From assembly GCF_028389875.1 (NCBI RefSeq), contig NC_084664.1:61458703-61522702 (forward strand): a stretch of 64,000 nt of DNA, written 5' to 3'. Below are positions 45,526-58,285 of this stretch, in pieces. The DNA is from Rhea pennata. Taxonomy: Eukaryota; Chordata; Aves; Rheiformes; Rheidae. A model generated the notes under the pieces. That model was not told the DNA's origin. It did not search any database and saw only the letters and a list, made by a program, of their open reading frames with translations. Position numbers and translations under genes: made by a program. Positions within the stretch are counted from its first letter, which is position 1. Each line of letters opens with the position of its first letter.

Positions 45526-48500
45526 ACTTTTCACTTGCTAATAAAAGTCCTAAACACATCCCAAAATCAAAAACAGCAAACAGAGTGTCTCATATGTAAC
45601 TTTCTTCCAGGGGAAGGAAGGCAGAGGAAGAAAAGTAGGATAGTGAAGAACAGCAACCAATGGCTAGTCATAGGACTTGCTGCACTCTTGGAAGGCCTTT
45701 GGCTCCCATAGCATCGGACATAGCGTGAGGGCCCCAACAGAATACTAAAACAGAGCTGTTTCTCACAAAAAGTCAGCACAAGAGATGCTCGTGCTTTACC
45801 AGCAATGCCGCCTTCTGACTTAGGCGAATTAGAGAGGTTCTTCTGCGCTCCTCCTTGCCTGCTAATGCCGAACCACAACAGGCTCTGCTTTTCCTTCCCA
45901 TCTCCCCCCTGTAATAATTACCATAGTAATAAAAAGCTACAGGAAAAAAAGATGGTCCAGGTGACTCATTCAGAGCTAGACTCTCAGTCCATGCTGTGTG
46001 CCAAATGGACAAGTCCTATCTCTCTACCTTATGACAGCACCTTTGAAGCGGTTCTCCTTTTCCTTAGCTATCAGTTCACTGATAAAGCTGCTAGCCTAAA
46101 CTGCCTCCCCAGGCTGCATGAGAGCAGCTCCCAGGCTTTTCTATTTACAGACACATTTCTTTATTTACAGACCAATTATGTTACGCACTTGCTGGACATT
46201 GCATTGAGAATTAGGCGGGGAAACAGGGTGCATAAGTGTGGTGTCTGAGCACCTTAACTTTAACAAGCACCTAACGGTATTTAGCACGTTTGCCCCCTTC
46301 ACGACTTGCATGGACGATGTATAATAAGGCAATAGAGGGGAGCGGGCTGGCAGGGGGAGTCTCTTGGTGACATGTCACTGCACATTCACCACTTCACCCA
46401 GTCAAGCTTATGGGTGCATACCTTTCATAGCTGGCAGGACAGCAGCTTGGGAGCAGCTAGCAAGATGTAGCTGGTTGGTTCTGCGTTACTAGGATGTGCC
46501 AAAAACAGTCGCGATGCAGAAGGAGCCCAAACATACCAGCGCCTGCACTCTGAGTAATGAAAACAGCTCTGACAATAGCTCTGTCAACAAACAAGGGCTT
46601 TATTTTACTTTCCCTCCTTTCTTCCTCCTGGAGCTCCCTCCTCCCCCAGGGCGCAAAGTCCGTCTACAAGGCAGCTACGGGAGGGGGTGGCAGGAGTGAG
46701 GAGCGCCCACGGATGCTGAAGCAAACGAGCAAAGCTAACTTTAGACCGCTCCAGATCTTGGGTGTTTCGCTTTGCCAAAGTTTCCGTCTGCCGTTTCAAA
46801 CTCCCTGGTGTTTTATAACCTCTGAGCCATACCCTGGGTAACCCAGCTAACGACGGCGGAGGTGAAGGGAGGGTTGCACGTACACCGGGCTTCTTGCTGT
46901 TTAATTATGAATCACGTTTTGCAGCTTAGAGCACGTCTGCGCTGGGGAGCGGCGTAGCTGGCGGGGCAGAGTTTTGCCAGCAGAGCCCCCTGCCGAAGAT
47001 GTGGCCCATGGCACCAGCCGTTTTCCTGCTGCTTTAGCTGCTTGGGCTCCTCAAACCATTCTTAAGCTAACAGAGAGCTGTACATTTGTGCCTACGCTGA
47101 GGTTTTTAATTGCACAGTTATGCCCACTGTGATGTGTGATTTTTTTTGTCTCTCTCTTGCTGGCAGTGTTTTGCAAGCTGAATAAGCTAATGTGTGGATA
47201 CTGCAATTCCCTGGAAAAGTGTCTTCATGCAGGACTCTGAAGGCCTAGAGCAAATGCTGGCTATATCTTCATCATCTTCTTCTTTCATGTTTTCTGCTGG
47301 CCTGCTACTTCTGTTTATTGCCACTTCGGCAGCTGAGCTTGCACCATTTGGCTCCGACCAGGGAACAGAGAAAGAAGAGCAGTAACATGTCACTAGTAGT
47401 AGGGCAACAGCAGCTGTGGAAATGCGTGGCAGGCTCAAGGTTGCGTCTGGCACCCCTGCGTTAAAGCAATAATCAACTTTTCAGGCTCAGCCCGTTACGG
47501 CTTTTTTACTGGGTGCAAGTTATGTGATATGCAGCAGACATAGGAAACACATCTTCACCTTGAATATTCTCTGTGTGGCAGAAGCAGGCAAAAATAGGCA
47601 CTACTCTCCAGTTACAGGGAGTGAGGGAAACGTGAATGCTGCCTGGCTCTCGCAACCAAGCCCCTTTGCTACCCCGCTTTTGGAAGGTCCTAGGCACGTG
47701 GATATGGGAAACAGCCCTTCTCCATGACATTTTTCTTCAGTTTGACAGACTTGCTGGTGGAAATCTCAGCTGCTCTCTGGAACAATAACTTCTTTGCCTT
47801 TCTTTCCATCTCTGCTCGTGGAGAGAGCAGTGGGGTGAAATTAGCCATGACAGAGAAAGGCTCTCAAGGAATCTGGATAAGTCAGCATAAGTGGAAAGCC
47901 AGGACACATACTACAGCGGGACAAGCACTCTGCAAGGATAAACTGAGATTTGCAGCATTATCCTTCGCTTTTGCTAATACCTGGTCTCCAGTTTTTCTCA
48001 GCTGCAACATGCAGCCTGGGAGTCATTTGCACTTTTGAGTAAAAGCACAGGGCAAAAGCAAAGTTTTTACCATGGTGTATCCTCTACAGCTGGTGTGTAT
48101 GCTTCTAGAGCTACAAAACCTGAGCAGAAAGAAATGATACAACACAAAATGCAGAAAGAGATGCAAAACTAGGACTTCTTCCGGTAAACAACAAGTTTGT
48201 GTTACTTACCATTTTACTAGCATAGCTGCCGTTTTGCAGAAAAAAACGTGACAGTCTCCCATCCAACTTGTTGTATAATGCAAAGACTCTATAATGTACT
48301 GGAACTGAAGACACAAAGATCGCACATGCTGACAGACTAAATGCTTTCCAGTTAGAAGAAGATGCACAGGTCCACTGATCATAGCAAAACATTACTCCTC
48401 TACTGGTCTTAAACAGAATGAATTTCACACGCTTGCAGATGAAAAACTTACTACAGATAGTGACCACAGAAAGCTTGCTCTTGGAATACTCCAGTCTTTT

Positions 48501-49107
48501 GGAACTCTTTTAGAAAAATTTGGGGGGGGGGGAAGAAAAAAATAATCCTTTCTGACGCAGAAAGCAAACATAGCTCACAGAAATTAATAGATGTGAAGAG
48601 TTTTTAAACGCACAGCAGGCCTACATACAAAACAGCTACCCATATAAACATTTCATTTGAAATACTAATAAGCTTTGGCATCCAGGAAAATGGCTCAGCA
48701 CTTTTCAAACTTTAAATATAATTTGTATTGCTAATACATAAAATCTCTGTGGAGCCATCCTGGGTTACACAATTTTAAAGAGTGACTAGAGATACCAAAA
48801 AATGATTTCCCCAAAGATTTGTAAAACCATTACTTAAATTTAGGGCTCAGTTCAATGAAGAATTATGCTGTGTTAAGGTTTCTATGGAATTTAGTCATAA
48901 AAAGTTCAGACTGTACTAAAAACTAATTAATTCTGTGGTTTTGGTATTCATTGAAGCCTCCTTTCCCCTGTGCACAAATAGCTAACATTTTGCCCTGAAG
49001 CGTGTGCATGCCAAAAAGGGGGAAAAGGATATTCTGAGCTCAAAAGACTATAGCACAGTAGGTCCATTAAAAAAGGGAACTTTCTCAAATAGCTGGAAAG
49101 ATAATAG

Positions 49108-49125
49108 AGCTGCCTGCAGGCAGCT
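49108..49125. repeat. 18-bp perfect palindrome
   Basis: AGCTGCCTGCAGGCAGCT is self-complementary throughout, with a PstI-type CTGCAG centre. Confidence 0.9.
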
Positions 49126-49251
49126 TTAACTTACATTCTGGTCAGTTATAGGAATTTATGCAACTATTTATTACTCTGGTTAAAATAAATACTTACCACA
49201 TCAATATGGGCTACATATGGTACCCATGTCGCATCTAGTGTTGAAGTCTGC

Positions 49252-49253
<2 letters not shown>

Positions 49254-49292
<39 letters not shown>
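49254..49292 (+). repeat. Poly-A run (39)
   Basis: Thirty-nine consecutive A residues, without a recognisable retroposon body upstream. Confidence 0.95.
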
Positions 49293-49296
<4 letters not shown>

Positions 49297-50829
49297 AGCA
49301 ACTTTTGCAGTATATACATTAAGCTTTTGTGCTTTTGTGTTGCCGTGCAAATATTTACCGTGTAAACTATGTTAGAAGTTACAGATTTTTCTGAGACGTC
49401 ACACTATTCACCTGGATGGCCTCAGATTCTTGAAAGACCTTGTTCAAACTAAGAAAAAAAGCTGACAAATGTTTACTTGATAAAAAATGAAGAATCGAAG
49501 GCACCAAAACAGCAGATCTTTTTCTAGTGCATCCGTTCCATTTCTGCCACCAAAACCAAAAAGTCCTCAGGCAGAGGGAAAGGAGCTCTTCCCCTGAACT
49601 GATACTGACCCATCCGATTGCTTGATATTGCTCACATTCTCCTGCTTAACTGCAGCCCACAAGTATTTCTGATGAATGAGGCACTAATTGTGCAGCCTGA
49701 CTCCCACAGCCACGAGAAAAACCTTTGAATGACATGTAACGTGTTTGTTGAATTGACCCCTTGTCTTCGTGGAAATAGTAACGTTCAACAACAACAAAAC
49801 CCCAGAAAGAAAAAAAGCCACCACTGTTCCTCTTCATTTTAATGAGTGTGGTTTAGGGGTGAAAGTAAGGTTATTTTATTTCATACCGAGAATGCCAGCT
49901 GTGGGGCGCGTCAGGCACCTGATGGGAAGTGTCCAATACTCATGCAAGTAACTGTGCTCATACAAAGCATGGAACAGGCAATTTCTGAACAAGGGGGGAA
50001 CTTTAACTTACACACGAGAAACATTTTATTTGCTAGTTTTTAACAGTGTCTTTGTTTTAAAAGCATCTATTGAAAACAAGATAACCAAATTGATTTGCAC
50101 AACCATACAGAAATTCGTATCTTTTTCCTATGGCTATATGTCTAATATGTTACATACAGAAGGCTGGATTCATTAGCACCACTAAAGTAGCTGAATCTTT
50201 TTTTTTTTTTTTTTTCCAATTCCTGTGACAAACTGTTTGCTTGAATCAAGAAGTTTGAGTTCCTTAAGACGTATTCTTTTAAAAATAAAGCTGGTGCTCT
50301 GTGTAGATTAAAGAATTTTGCACTGTTCAAGAAACTTTATTGGCCAATATGTCTTTTATATCTATTTAATGTGGGCGCAAAATATAAAAAGCTTAAAAAT
50401 GTAACAAAAAACACTGATCAGAAATACTGCCATGAGTTATTAAAACATTTCTTGTAAGTCAAATGGTGAAATACAGATTAATTTTCACGAATCTGATCCT
50501 TATTTTCATATCTATAGCGTCCAAATGCTGCTATATGTAGTTTTCTTCCTCATGTGACACTACTTGAGAGGAACTGATTAATAACTTAAAAAAAGAAAAA
50601 AAAATAGTATTTTTGCCAACCAGCCTTTGCAGGCACTGTATTTGCAATAGTGGTTAAAAAAAAAAAAATGCAATAAATCTTCATCTCACAAAGTTTTCTG
50701 CAACCATCTGTTGGGAAGTCTGCACTAGCTTGGACTAAGCCTCACCTCTAGATATTTTCCTTATTCTTCCTCAGGGTTAAAATTGCAGTTTTAACGATGA
50801 CATTAGCTTCCTCCATGGGAGAGAAACTG

Positions 50830-51130
50830 GGAAGCTGCGCAGAACGCCCCCCCGGGCGGCTCAGCTACCGTGTTTCGGGGGAAAGCTTTCGACCGCCTCG
50901 ATCCCACAAGCTGCACGTTAAAAACCTTCCTGCGGCTGCGGGTTTGCAGCCAGGAGGCAGCGGGAAAAGCGAGGGCGGCCGCAGCCCTGAGTCCCCCCGC
51001 GAGTTTCCTCTCGCCGGGGCTCCCCTCCGCGCCAGCGGCCCCCGCGCGAGCCCTCGGCCCCGGTCGCTGGAAAGCCCTGAGGCAGGGATACGGCTCTGAA
51101 CTCGCCCCCGGCTCCCCATCCACCAGGACG
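50830..51130. promoter_or_regulatory. Isolated CpG island
   Basis: About 300 nt of CpG-dense DNA (ggaaaagcgagggcggccgc; ccccgcgcgagccctcggcc) sharply bounded by AT-rich sequence. It lies about 1.7 kb beyond the IGFBP3 stop codon and 7.6 kb from the IGFBP1 end, so it is not the promoter of either gene. Open frames within it on both strands look like GC-driven shadows. Confidence 0.7.
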
Positions 51131-51189
51131 TTAGGGTGCTGATGGGCTCTTTTCTTTTTTTCCTACAGCAACAGCAAACATTTATAGTG

Positions 51190-52819
51190 ACACATAAAGG
51201 AATATATTATATATTTATATAAATATATAAAATATTTATATAAAATATATAAATAAATACACATACAAAATATGGCATTACTTTCCAAGAGAGATGTTAC
51301 ATTTCACAGGCTGCTTTTCCTTATCCAAATTTCATTGTCATACAGGATTTGTCATAAAGTTCAACAAACAGCCTCAAATCGGTGCCAAAGACTTCCTCGT
51401 GTGAAAGCATCGCATTATCAGCACAAAACCAACACGCTTGTGATTAAAAGGACATGTAACACCACGGCAGAGAACCAGTTCAAATATTTCAACCCGACGG
51501 TTCTTACTCTACGCCCGGAGGCGGGCAAATGCCTTCTGCCAGCGTCAAAGGAAGCAACGATCGTGCGGCAGCGCAAAACGAAGCGCGCCGGTCTCAAAGC
51601 GGGGTCCGCAATCCCCCACCTTGCTGGCACTCGCTTGAACAGACATTCCTCGCCCCAAATATGTGCTTTGGTAGAGCATACTGAGACAACAGAGAATAGA
51701 TACAGGCTCTTAAAAAATAAATAAGCAAACAGAAAGAGTCGTACTGCAATGGCAACTTTTTGTCCATGAGTATTTTATGCTAACATGGGCAGTTCTGAAG
51801 GAACAAGGAAATTTAAGCCCTGTTGCACTAACTGAAGCAAAGGACAGACAGAAGGATGCTTTACAGAGAGCTTCAGTGCAACTGTCAATTCTTTCCAGTG
51901 GCATAATTCAGTGATGGTTGTGTTAGAAATACCAATAAAATGGGGGAAAAAAACACACTTAAAAAAATTATCTTGGTAGTTGTAGCTATCTCAAATGAGG
52001 AAATTTAACCTCTTCTGGAAATACTTTCTTCACTCCATAAATCCATTTCCATCATCTATAATAGATCAGTGTGTATGCATATGAATCTATACATAGCTGT
52101 AAATCATCCCATCCCCTCAGTTTCTCTTTGCATACATAAGTTTACGCTAAAATTATCGTGTAATATTTGGTATTCACATGTTACATTTAAATAAAAGTTT
52201 ATTAAAAAACAATTATATTAAATACAGACTAACAGAATATTCATAATATATTTTACAGAAAAAATAGCCATGTCTTTATTTTAGAAATACGTTTCTTTAA
52301 AAAGTTCTTTGAGATTTTTATAAAACATTTTACCCGTGAAGATAAGTTTCCCGTCAGACCTGTAAAAAAGCTTAAACTTTAAATCCTTGCGGTTTTGTTG
52401 TTGTTGTTGTTTTAATACTTTTACAAGCTTACAATCTATAAATTCTTTAAAATAAAACACAGTATCTTTCGGGATCAAATTGGTCACAGGCCGTTCTTTA
52501 AAAAGTCAGTGGAGACTCCCTGAATCCATTCTGAAGTGCCTTTTTTTTCTTTTTTCTTTTTTTTTTCTTTCTGGGTATCAATAGTGCAGATTTACTTGGG
52601 AAGTCAGAGCTCCCTACACGTGCTACAGGGAGCCCGAAGCGTGTCAGTGGTGGGGTGCAGCTGCGGAGTCCACACAGCCAGCGGATCCCCCGGCAAGGCA
52701 GGAGGCAGGATGCAGAGCTCCACGTGCAATGCAGTCCACGGTGTTTGCCCAGCCCCTCCAAGGTCTCCGATACATCGAACTGCCACGCACAGGCGCCAGA
52801 AGAGACAGCCTCTACCTCC
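51190..52819 (-). other. IGFBP3: Probable IGFBP3 3' UTR region
   Basis: AT-rich sequence downstream of the IGFBP3 stop on the minus strand, including a long TATA/TTTATA tract at 51204-51262. Minus-strand AATAAA signals lie at 52275-52280, 52198-52203 and, much further, 50336-50341. In mammals most of the IGFBP3 3' UTR sits in a separate fifth exon. A possible donor (gag|gtagag on the minus strand) lies a few bases after the stop here, so part of this region could be a non-coding intron. Confidence 0.5.
52275..52280 (-). promoter_or_regulatory. IGFBP3: Candidate IGFBP3 poly(A) signal
   Basis: AATAAA on the minus strand, 540 nt after the stop; a second copy lies at 52198-52203. Which, if either, is used cannot be told from sequence. 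Confidence 0.35.
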
Positions 52820-52945
52820 TCACTTGCTTTCCAAGTTATAGCAGTGGACGTCTCCTTTTCCTTTTCCATCGTATCCAGGAAGCGGCTGTCCGTATTTATC
52901 CACGCACCAGCAATAACCTCTTTTTCGGCCTTTGGATGGGCGGCA
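52820..52945 (-). CDS. IGFBP3: IGF-binding protein 3, last coding exon
   Basis: Codes CRPSKGRKRGYCWCVDKYGQ, then PLPGYDGKGKGDVHCYNLES, then K and TGA at 52820-52822. This closely matches mammalian IGFBP3. CWCV is the thyroglobulin type-1 hallmark. The basic run continuing from the previous exon (KKKQ|CRPSKGRKRG) is the known site for heparin, acid-labile subunit and importin binding. The exon has 126 nt and opens in phase 0 after a minus-strand gttctgtttcag acceptor. IGFBP3 is the main serum carrier of IGFs, forming a ternary complex with the acid-labile subunit. Confidence 0.97.
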   Translation of the reverse strand, partial: CRPSKGRKRGYCWCVDKYGQPLPGYDGKGKGDVHCYNLESK

Positions 52946-55380
52946 CTGAAACAGAACGTAAAACCCAGTTAGTTTTATTTCTTTGCTCTGCTTTACACCG
53001 CAGGGATTGCTACTCATTTCATAGTTGCATTAACTGTATCTTGGTCATATCTGACATTGCTGCTGTTAAGTAGAAGCTGTGTTTCCACCACAAAGCAGGA
53101 CAGGATAAAGCCACTGTCTCCATCAGTACACTATTTTGGGTTTAATTATCTCACAATAAACCTGCTCTAAGAACTGCCCCCAAAACCCCAGTCTTTTGAA
53201 CTGCTCCCTATTAGACTAGGCGGCACAGTTGTCCTCTGCTGAACAAGGACTATTTACAAAAGTATGGGCTGATGACTGGGACCCTTCTTTGGAAAAGAAG
53301 GCCCACAGATTTGTTCTGCGCTAAAGCACGGGTTTGGCAAAGACAGCTCTTGCAGCAATAAACACCCGTAACTTGCATCTGCTTTCCAGAGGAATTTCAG
53401 TACTGTAGTTGACATTTATTAACAGATACAGAATCCCTCTGTAACGGAGTTATCACTTCAACAACTGCTAGGTATATATTAGAACTTTACATGTGTATTT
53501 TCCTATAAATAATGTTGCTTATGTATTAGGTCTATAACCTAAGGCAACTTTAGAAGTCAGTTGCCTTGTGGAATCTGCTAACAATACTAACCAATCTGAA
53601 ACTACCGTTAAACAAGAAAATAAGTGGACAAAAACTTCAGAAATAATAATGCACTAAATAAATAGATAAACAGGTCTGCCATGAACTAACTAATGGTCTC
53701 CCCAAGAAACCAGAGTGATAAAAAAAACAGACTAAAGGAGATAACATCCTGTAGGGTATATTCTTCATGTAACTCTGGGCCCAGTTCAGCCTACAGGTAT
53801 CTCTGAGACTCTGCAAGGTTGTCACCTACACAAAGGGTGAACCCACTCCTCTGCACAGACATGGATGTCTTACTATGTTTTCCATGGTCAACCTCCTGGC
53901 TGAGGCAGAGACTCCACCTATGTCAGCTGAAGATTTGAGGTTTGACAATAGAGGGCTCACTGCAAATACTAACAGAAAAGATCACTGAGTCAGGATAGAC
54001 ATTCAAAGCAGGAGGTGACACAAGCCTACCAAGCCTTCCAAAGTTTGCAACTGGATCTGTTGTACTGTGAACTTGAAGCAAGAACAGGCCAGACAGGCTG
54101 AAGCCACTTATGCCCTTCAATACTCTAAAAGCTATCATACAAGCAAGACTAGATTAGATGATTATTTATATAATTCTTCCACTTTGAGAATTTTACTTGG
54201 AGCATGGAACTACTTTTTCAAAAGACAACAGTAGCCTATGCATATACCTTGTGATTCTCAAACTACGTGTTACCTCTGAGATTACTCTCTCAGCAATTAA
54301 AGCATTTCTGAAGCATAGGTAGGGTACTGGCCATGGGTTTACCACAGGCCAGCTAAACTTTGCCATTACCACTCAACTGCACTGTTCTCCAGAGCCTCAT
54401 ACAGGTGCCTGCTCTCTCATGTGATATGGCCATGCTCACAAAACAAAGTATCTTTTCCAGGTGCAGACACACTGGGAAACACCAATTAAGTGCTGGGCCT
54501 CACATACTGCCAAAAGTATTGGACCCTTTCCACCTCCAGTTCAGGATCTCAGGATAGGACAGAAACGTGAATATGCGCAAATCCTGGGACTGGCCACACC
54601 AGCAAATTGGCCCCTGAGCCTATTAATTTGTGGCAGCAGAGATTAACACAGACAGACATCACTAGGAACTTGTGAGACAGGAACAAATCATGTATTAGAA
54701 AAAAAAAATCTTGAACTTGCCACCATAATGGGACCCCAAGTTTCCACAGCCCTTGCAAAGATCATTTTGCTGGGCAGACTCCTTTGCCCCTAGAATGTTT
54801 GCTTCTATCTTTCTTATTCTATTTTAGAGTACATGAAATAAGTGGATCACCACAACTGAAAATAAATCTACCTTTGTGCTACATTTTTGAGTAGGAAGTC
54901 TAATGCAGAAATAATAGTGCCTTCTTTTCTTTGGATTTGCTGTCCTTCCTCAATAGTCCTATGTGAATGAATGGCAATTCTGACAGCAGGATTATAAGAT
55001 CAGGCTTAAAGTAAATATTGGCTTATTTTAAGAGAAGGTGAAGAAGTACAAGCCTATTGAGAGAAGAGAAACATTAATAATTTGCTAAACTATATGGTTA
55101 GTTGTATTTGAGTTCTGGCTATCTGTTCAGTTCGTTTTCCAAAGCAAACCTTTACATATGAAATCAATGTATGCTTTGTTTTGTTTCATGAGCCTGACTA
55201 GGGCTTGCAAATGTTCTCTAGGATTTCAGTGAACAGCTGCCCAAAGTTCACTAAAGTCAATGGGCAGTTTTTCTTTAACTTCAGTGGTGGCTGGATTAGA
55301 CTCTAGCTGAAGTTGTATTAACATTTAGCACCTTAAATTCTTCATGTGCAGAATGAAGTAATTCATAAACAAAAGCCTTT

Positions 55381-55520
55381 GCATGATCTAAATTTTACAG
55401 ATAAGGAAACTGAGGCAGAAATTCTGAGGTTGTTTTTCCCAAGACCACAAGCACAGACAGAGCCAGAATTAGAAGGCAGGGTTTCTGGCTGCCAGCCTGG
55501 TGCTCGGGCGATGAAACTAC
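55381..55520 (+). mobile_element. MIR-type SINE fragment
   Basis: Follows the MIR core and tail: 'attttacagataaggaaac', 'tgaggcagaaattctgaggt', 'cccaagaccacaagc', 'agagccagaattagaa', 'ctgccagcctggtgctc'. It is an ancient tRNA-derived SINE, strongly diverged and inactive. Confidence 0.8.
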
Positions 55521-58260
55521 ACTTCTACTAATAATAGTAACACATCTTCCCCTTTTAGAAGTACTATATGAAGTATGTTACACAACTCTCGCTGATTCAC
55601 AGGCTTGCATCACTGTCAAAACAAATGATCAATTAAAGTTATCTCACACAGTTGAGGGTGACGATCGCTTTTCACAGTCACATAATCAATTTTTGGAATT
55701 AAATATTATCACAGAGTTAGTCTGCAGGAACATATTCTTTACTATTAAGAATTTTTTATTTCTTTTGGACAATCCATTTGAGAAAATGAAGCCCCTTAGA
55801 CCATGTGAATTAGAGCTCTGCAGCTGAAATAACATTCTGTCTATGAGGAAACAGAGAAATAATTTACCTTTTCCAATCTGTGATATTGTACTACTTGCTC
55901 AGTCATGCTGTCAATAGCAGAGCACTTGTGGTTCAAAGGGGACGCTTTTATCCCGAGATGGCTAGCTTGCATTCGCTACTGAAATGATGGATAATTCACA
56001 ATAACAACAACAAAATCACTCTTCTGAATTTTGTACTCCACGTAAACTTCAAGGCTCCACTCAGCTCTTATATATGACTTCAGAAGCTCAGAAGAGCTGG
56101 AAAACTGCCCAAGCAGTGGAGCCAATAATTACTTCTGATAGAAACACCAGCTGCCAGCTTTATGCCACCTGCCTCTCGGCCTTCCGCAAAGAAGTGGCGC
56201 GGAGGCATTCTTGGGGCACAGCAAAGCATATGGTATCCCACTTAATTCCTGGTCAGCGCAGAAGTCTCCATGGAGCTACAATTGTGATATCTTGGAACAG
56301 ACTGCAGACAGCCTTGACGTACACCTCAGGCCGTTTTGGCTCCTGTCAAGCCCAACTTTGTTTTCAGTGGAACATTGCCAACTCACGTTTATGTGAATAT
56401 CTGGCTCCAGTAGAAGAGTATGGGGCAATTCAAAGATAATTCTAATTTCATTAAAACTTTTTTTTTCATGCTGGAGGCAGAAACGTGCCTGTATAAACAT
56501 ATTTCATATAAATACACCTTCACACCACAGTTGTGTAGTACAGCCTTACATGGGTGATTTGTTAAGATAAAGAAATCTAAATTTTAATAGGTCTGATTTT
56601 TTAAAAGAAGTTTATATATAAACACCATGTCTGAAATATTGTTCTTGCTGTAGCTTGACAGATAAATTTATGCTCTTAAAATCTGTCTCACTTATGAAAA
56701 TTACCCCCTATGGTGGTTCCTGAAAAGTCAATTTCCAGACAACCACAAAGGTCATGAAAAACAGCTGCTTTCAACTTGGTTGGAAGAGCAAATGACCAGG
56801 AAGGCAGATTATACTAACATGCAAAGTGCCTCATGAATGAGACAGAGTAGTCATAATTTATCAGATTCCTCCTGTCGCACACACACCTACATCACCATTC
56901 TACTCCTTCTAAAGTACATCTCTTTAGGTTTTGGCCTGCAGTGCATTGCCTGGTTCTGTATTGAGATATCTGTATATTGGACTACACGTGTACATGCATC
57001 CACAAAACATACAATTTGTCTTTGAAAAGGTAATTTATTTAAGAGCATGCATTAATGTGAACTTGTCTATCACAATTCCCTTGAGATATGACATTAAATC
57101 AAGGCATGAGGACCCATTATTTTGTAAATCACTATGTAATTTAACCCAGTGTAGTTCCAGTCCTCAGGAGCTGACTGCACAAGGAGGAGAAACAGATCTA
57201 TCTGCCTGTGAAACAGTGTGCGGGGTCACAAAGTCCAAAGATGAGTCAAGGAGAAAATACAGTGGTTCTCACTCCTAATACCTGATCCAAACATTCAACA
57301 ATACAATACTGTGAGTACTGCTGTATGGCAGTGAAGCTGTTTTGGGAAGGAACTAACTATTTTATCAGGCTTTAACCTACCCATGACAGCACTTTGTGAA
57401 GACTGCACAGGAATTGTGCACTGAAATGAACATCCAACCACAGAACTTCACAGATCCAGGAAAGTGGCCAGTGTTTCCAGAATTAAAAATGCCTACTTCG
57501 TGAGCTCTTCTTTGATGGCCTTATTGTCTCTTTCCTAACATTATTCCGAATTTTGTTGTCTCAGTGGGATATAATTGAACTACAGATCAAATGCTGCTAA
57601 TAATAGCAATGAAGAATATCAATGAAATAGCCTAGCATTCTGTTACTCAGTTCGACACCTGCTTACAGTTCCCAAAATATCAGATCTATATTTTGATGCT
57701 CCAGAAAGAAAAATAAATGAATACAATCATTGTGCTGTCTCATGGACAGTGAATCCAGTCTGGCCAGGAGTCACTTATTTCTTAAATTGATGCTTTTTTC
57801 CTGGCAATTAATTTTAGAAGGGCAACATAAATACATTGTTTTTCATTTCATCCTGTGCTCCCTAAGCCTTACATGATATGAAAGCCTGTATCAAGGGTTG
57901 ATTCAAGTTATTTGAAGTTGGCTCTTTTAGAAGAGAACTCAAATTGCATTTAACGTAGACTACATGAGCTTTACCTGGGAGAATCTCTTAGAAAATCCTG
58001 AGCTGTCTTAAACTACCACTGCGACTTGTGTAACTTGGCACACCATTTGACAAGGCTAGCCACGTATGAAACTGCCCCTGCATCTTTGCTGCCCCAACAG
58101 ACTGTTACATTTAGTGCAGGAACCTTTCCTAAAGCACTTGCAAAGTCTCCAAATAGACTGAATACTACCCAGACTGCAAAAGCACGTCTTTGTTTCACAT
58201 TATCATCTTATCCAGGAGTAAAGACTAAGAATGGCATGAGGGTATACTATCCTTATTTCC

Positions 58261-58285
58261 TTTTTTTTTTTTTTTTTTTTTTTTT
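58261..58285 (+). repeat. Poly-T run (25)
   Basis: Twenty-five consecutive T residues in IGFBP3 intron 3 (poly-A on the transcribed strand). Confidence 0.95.

Larger units (their letters stand above)
43201..50829. other. Spacer between IGFBP1 and IGFBP3
   Basis: About 7.6 kb between tail-to-tail genes, with no gene I can support. The part at 43200-43990 is GC/CpG-rich (for example gcacccgcggcgcgcgcgcg). It also has a G16 run at 44693, a 24-bp palindrome at 45502, an 18-bp palindrome at 49108, an A39 run at 49254 and a T18 run at 50198. The right end may include the far 3' UTR of IGFBP3. Confidence 0.6.

Noticed and set aside
50803-51142. Open frames of 84-106 codons on both strands of the CpG island
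   Set aside because: Open on both strands at once, rich in Ala/Pro/Arg/Gly as expected from GC content; no domain.
51204-51262. TATA-rich tract as a promoter
   Set aside because: It is an AT-simple tract near the IGFBP3 3' end, with no downstream gene on either strand.
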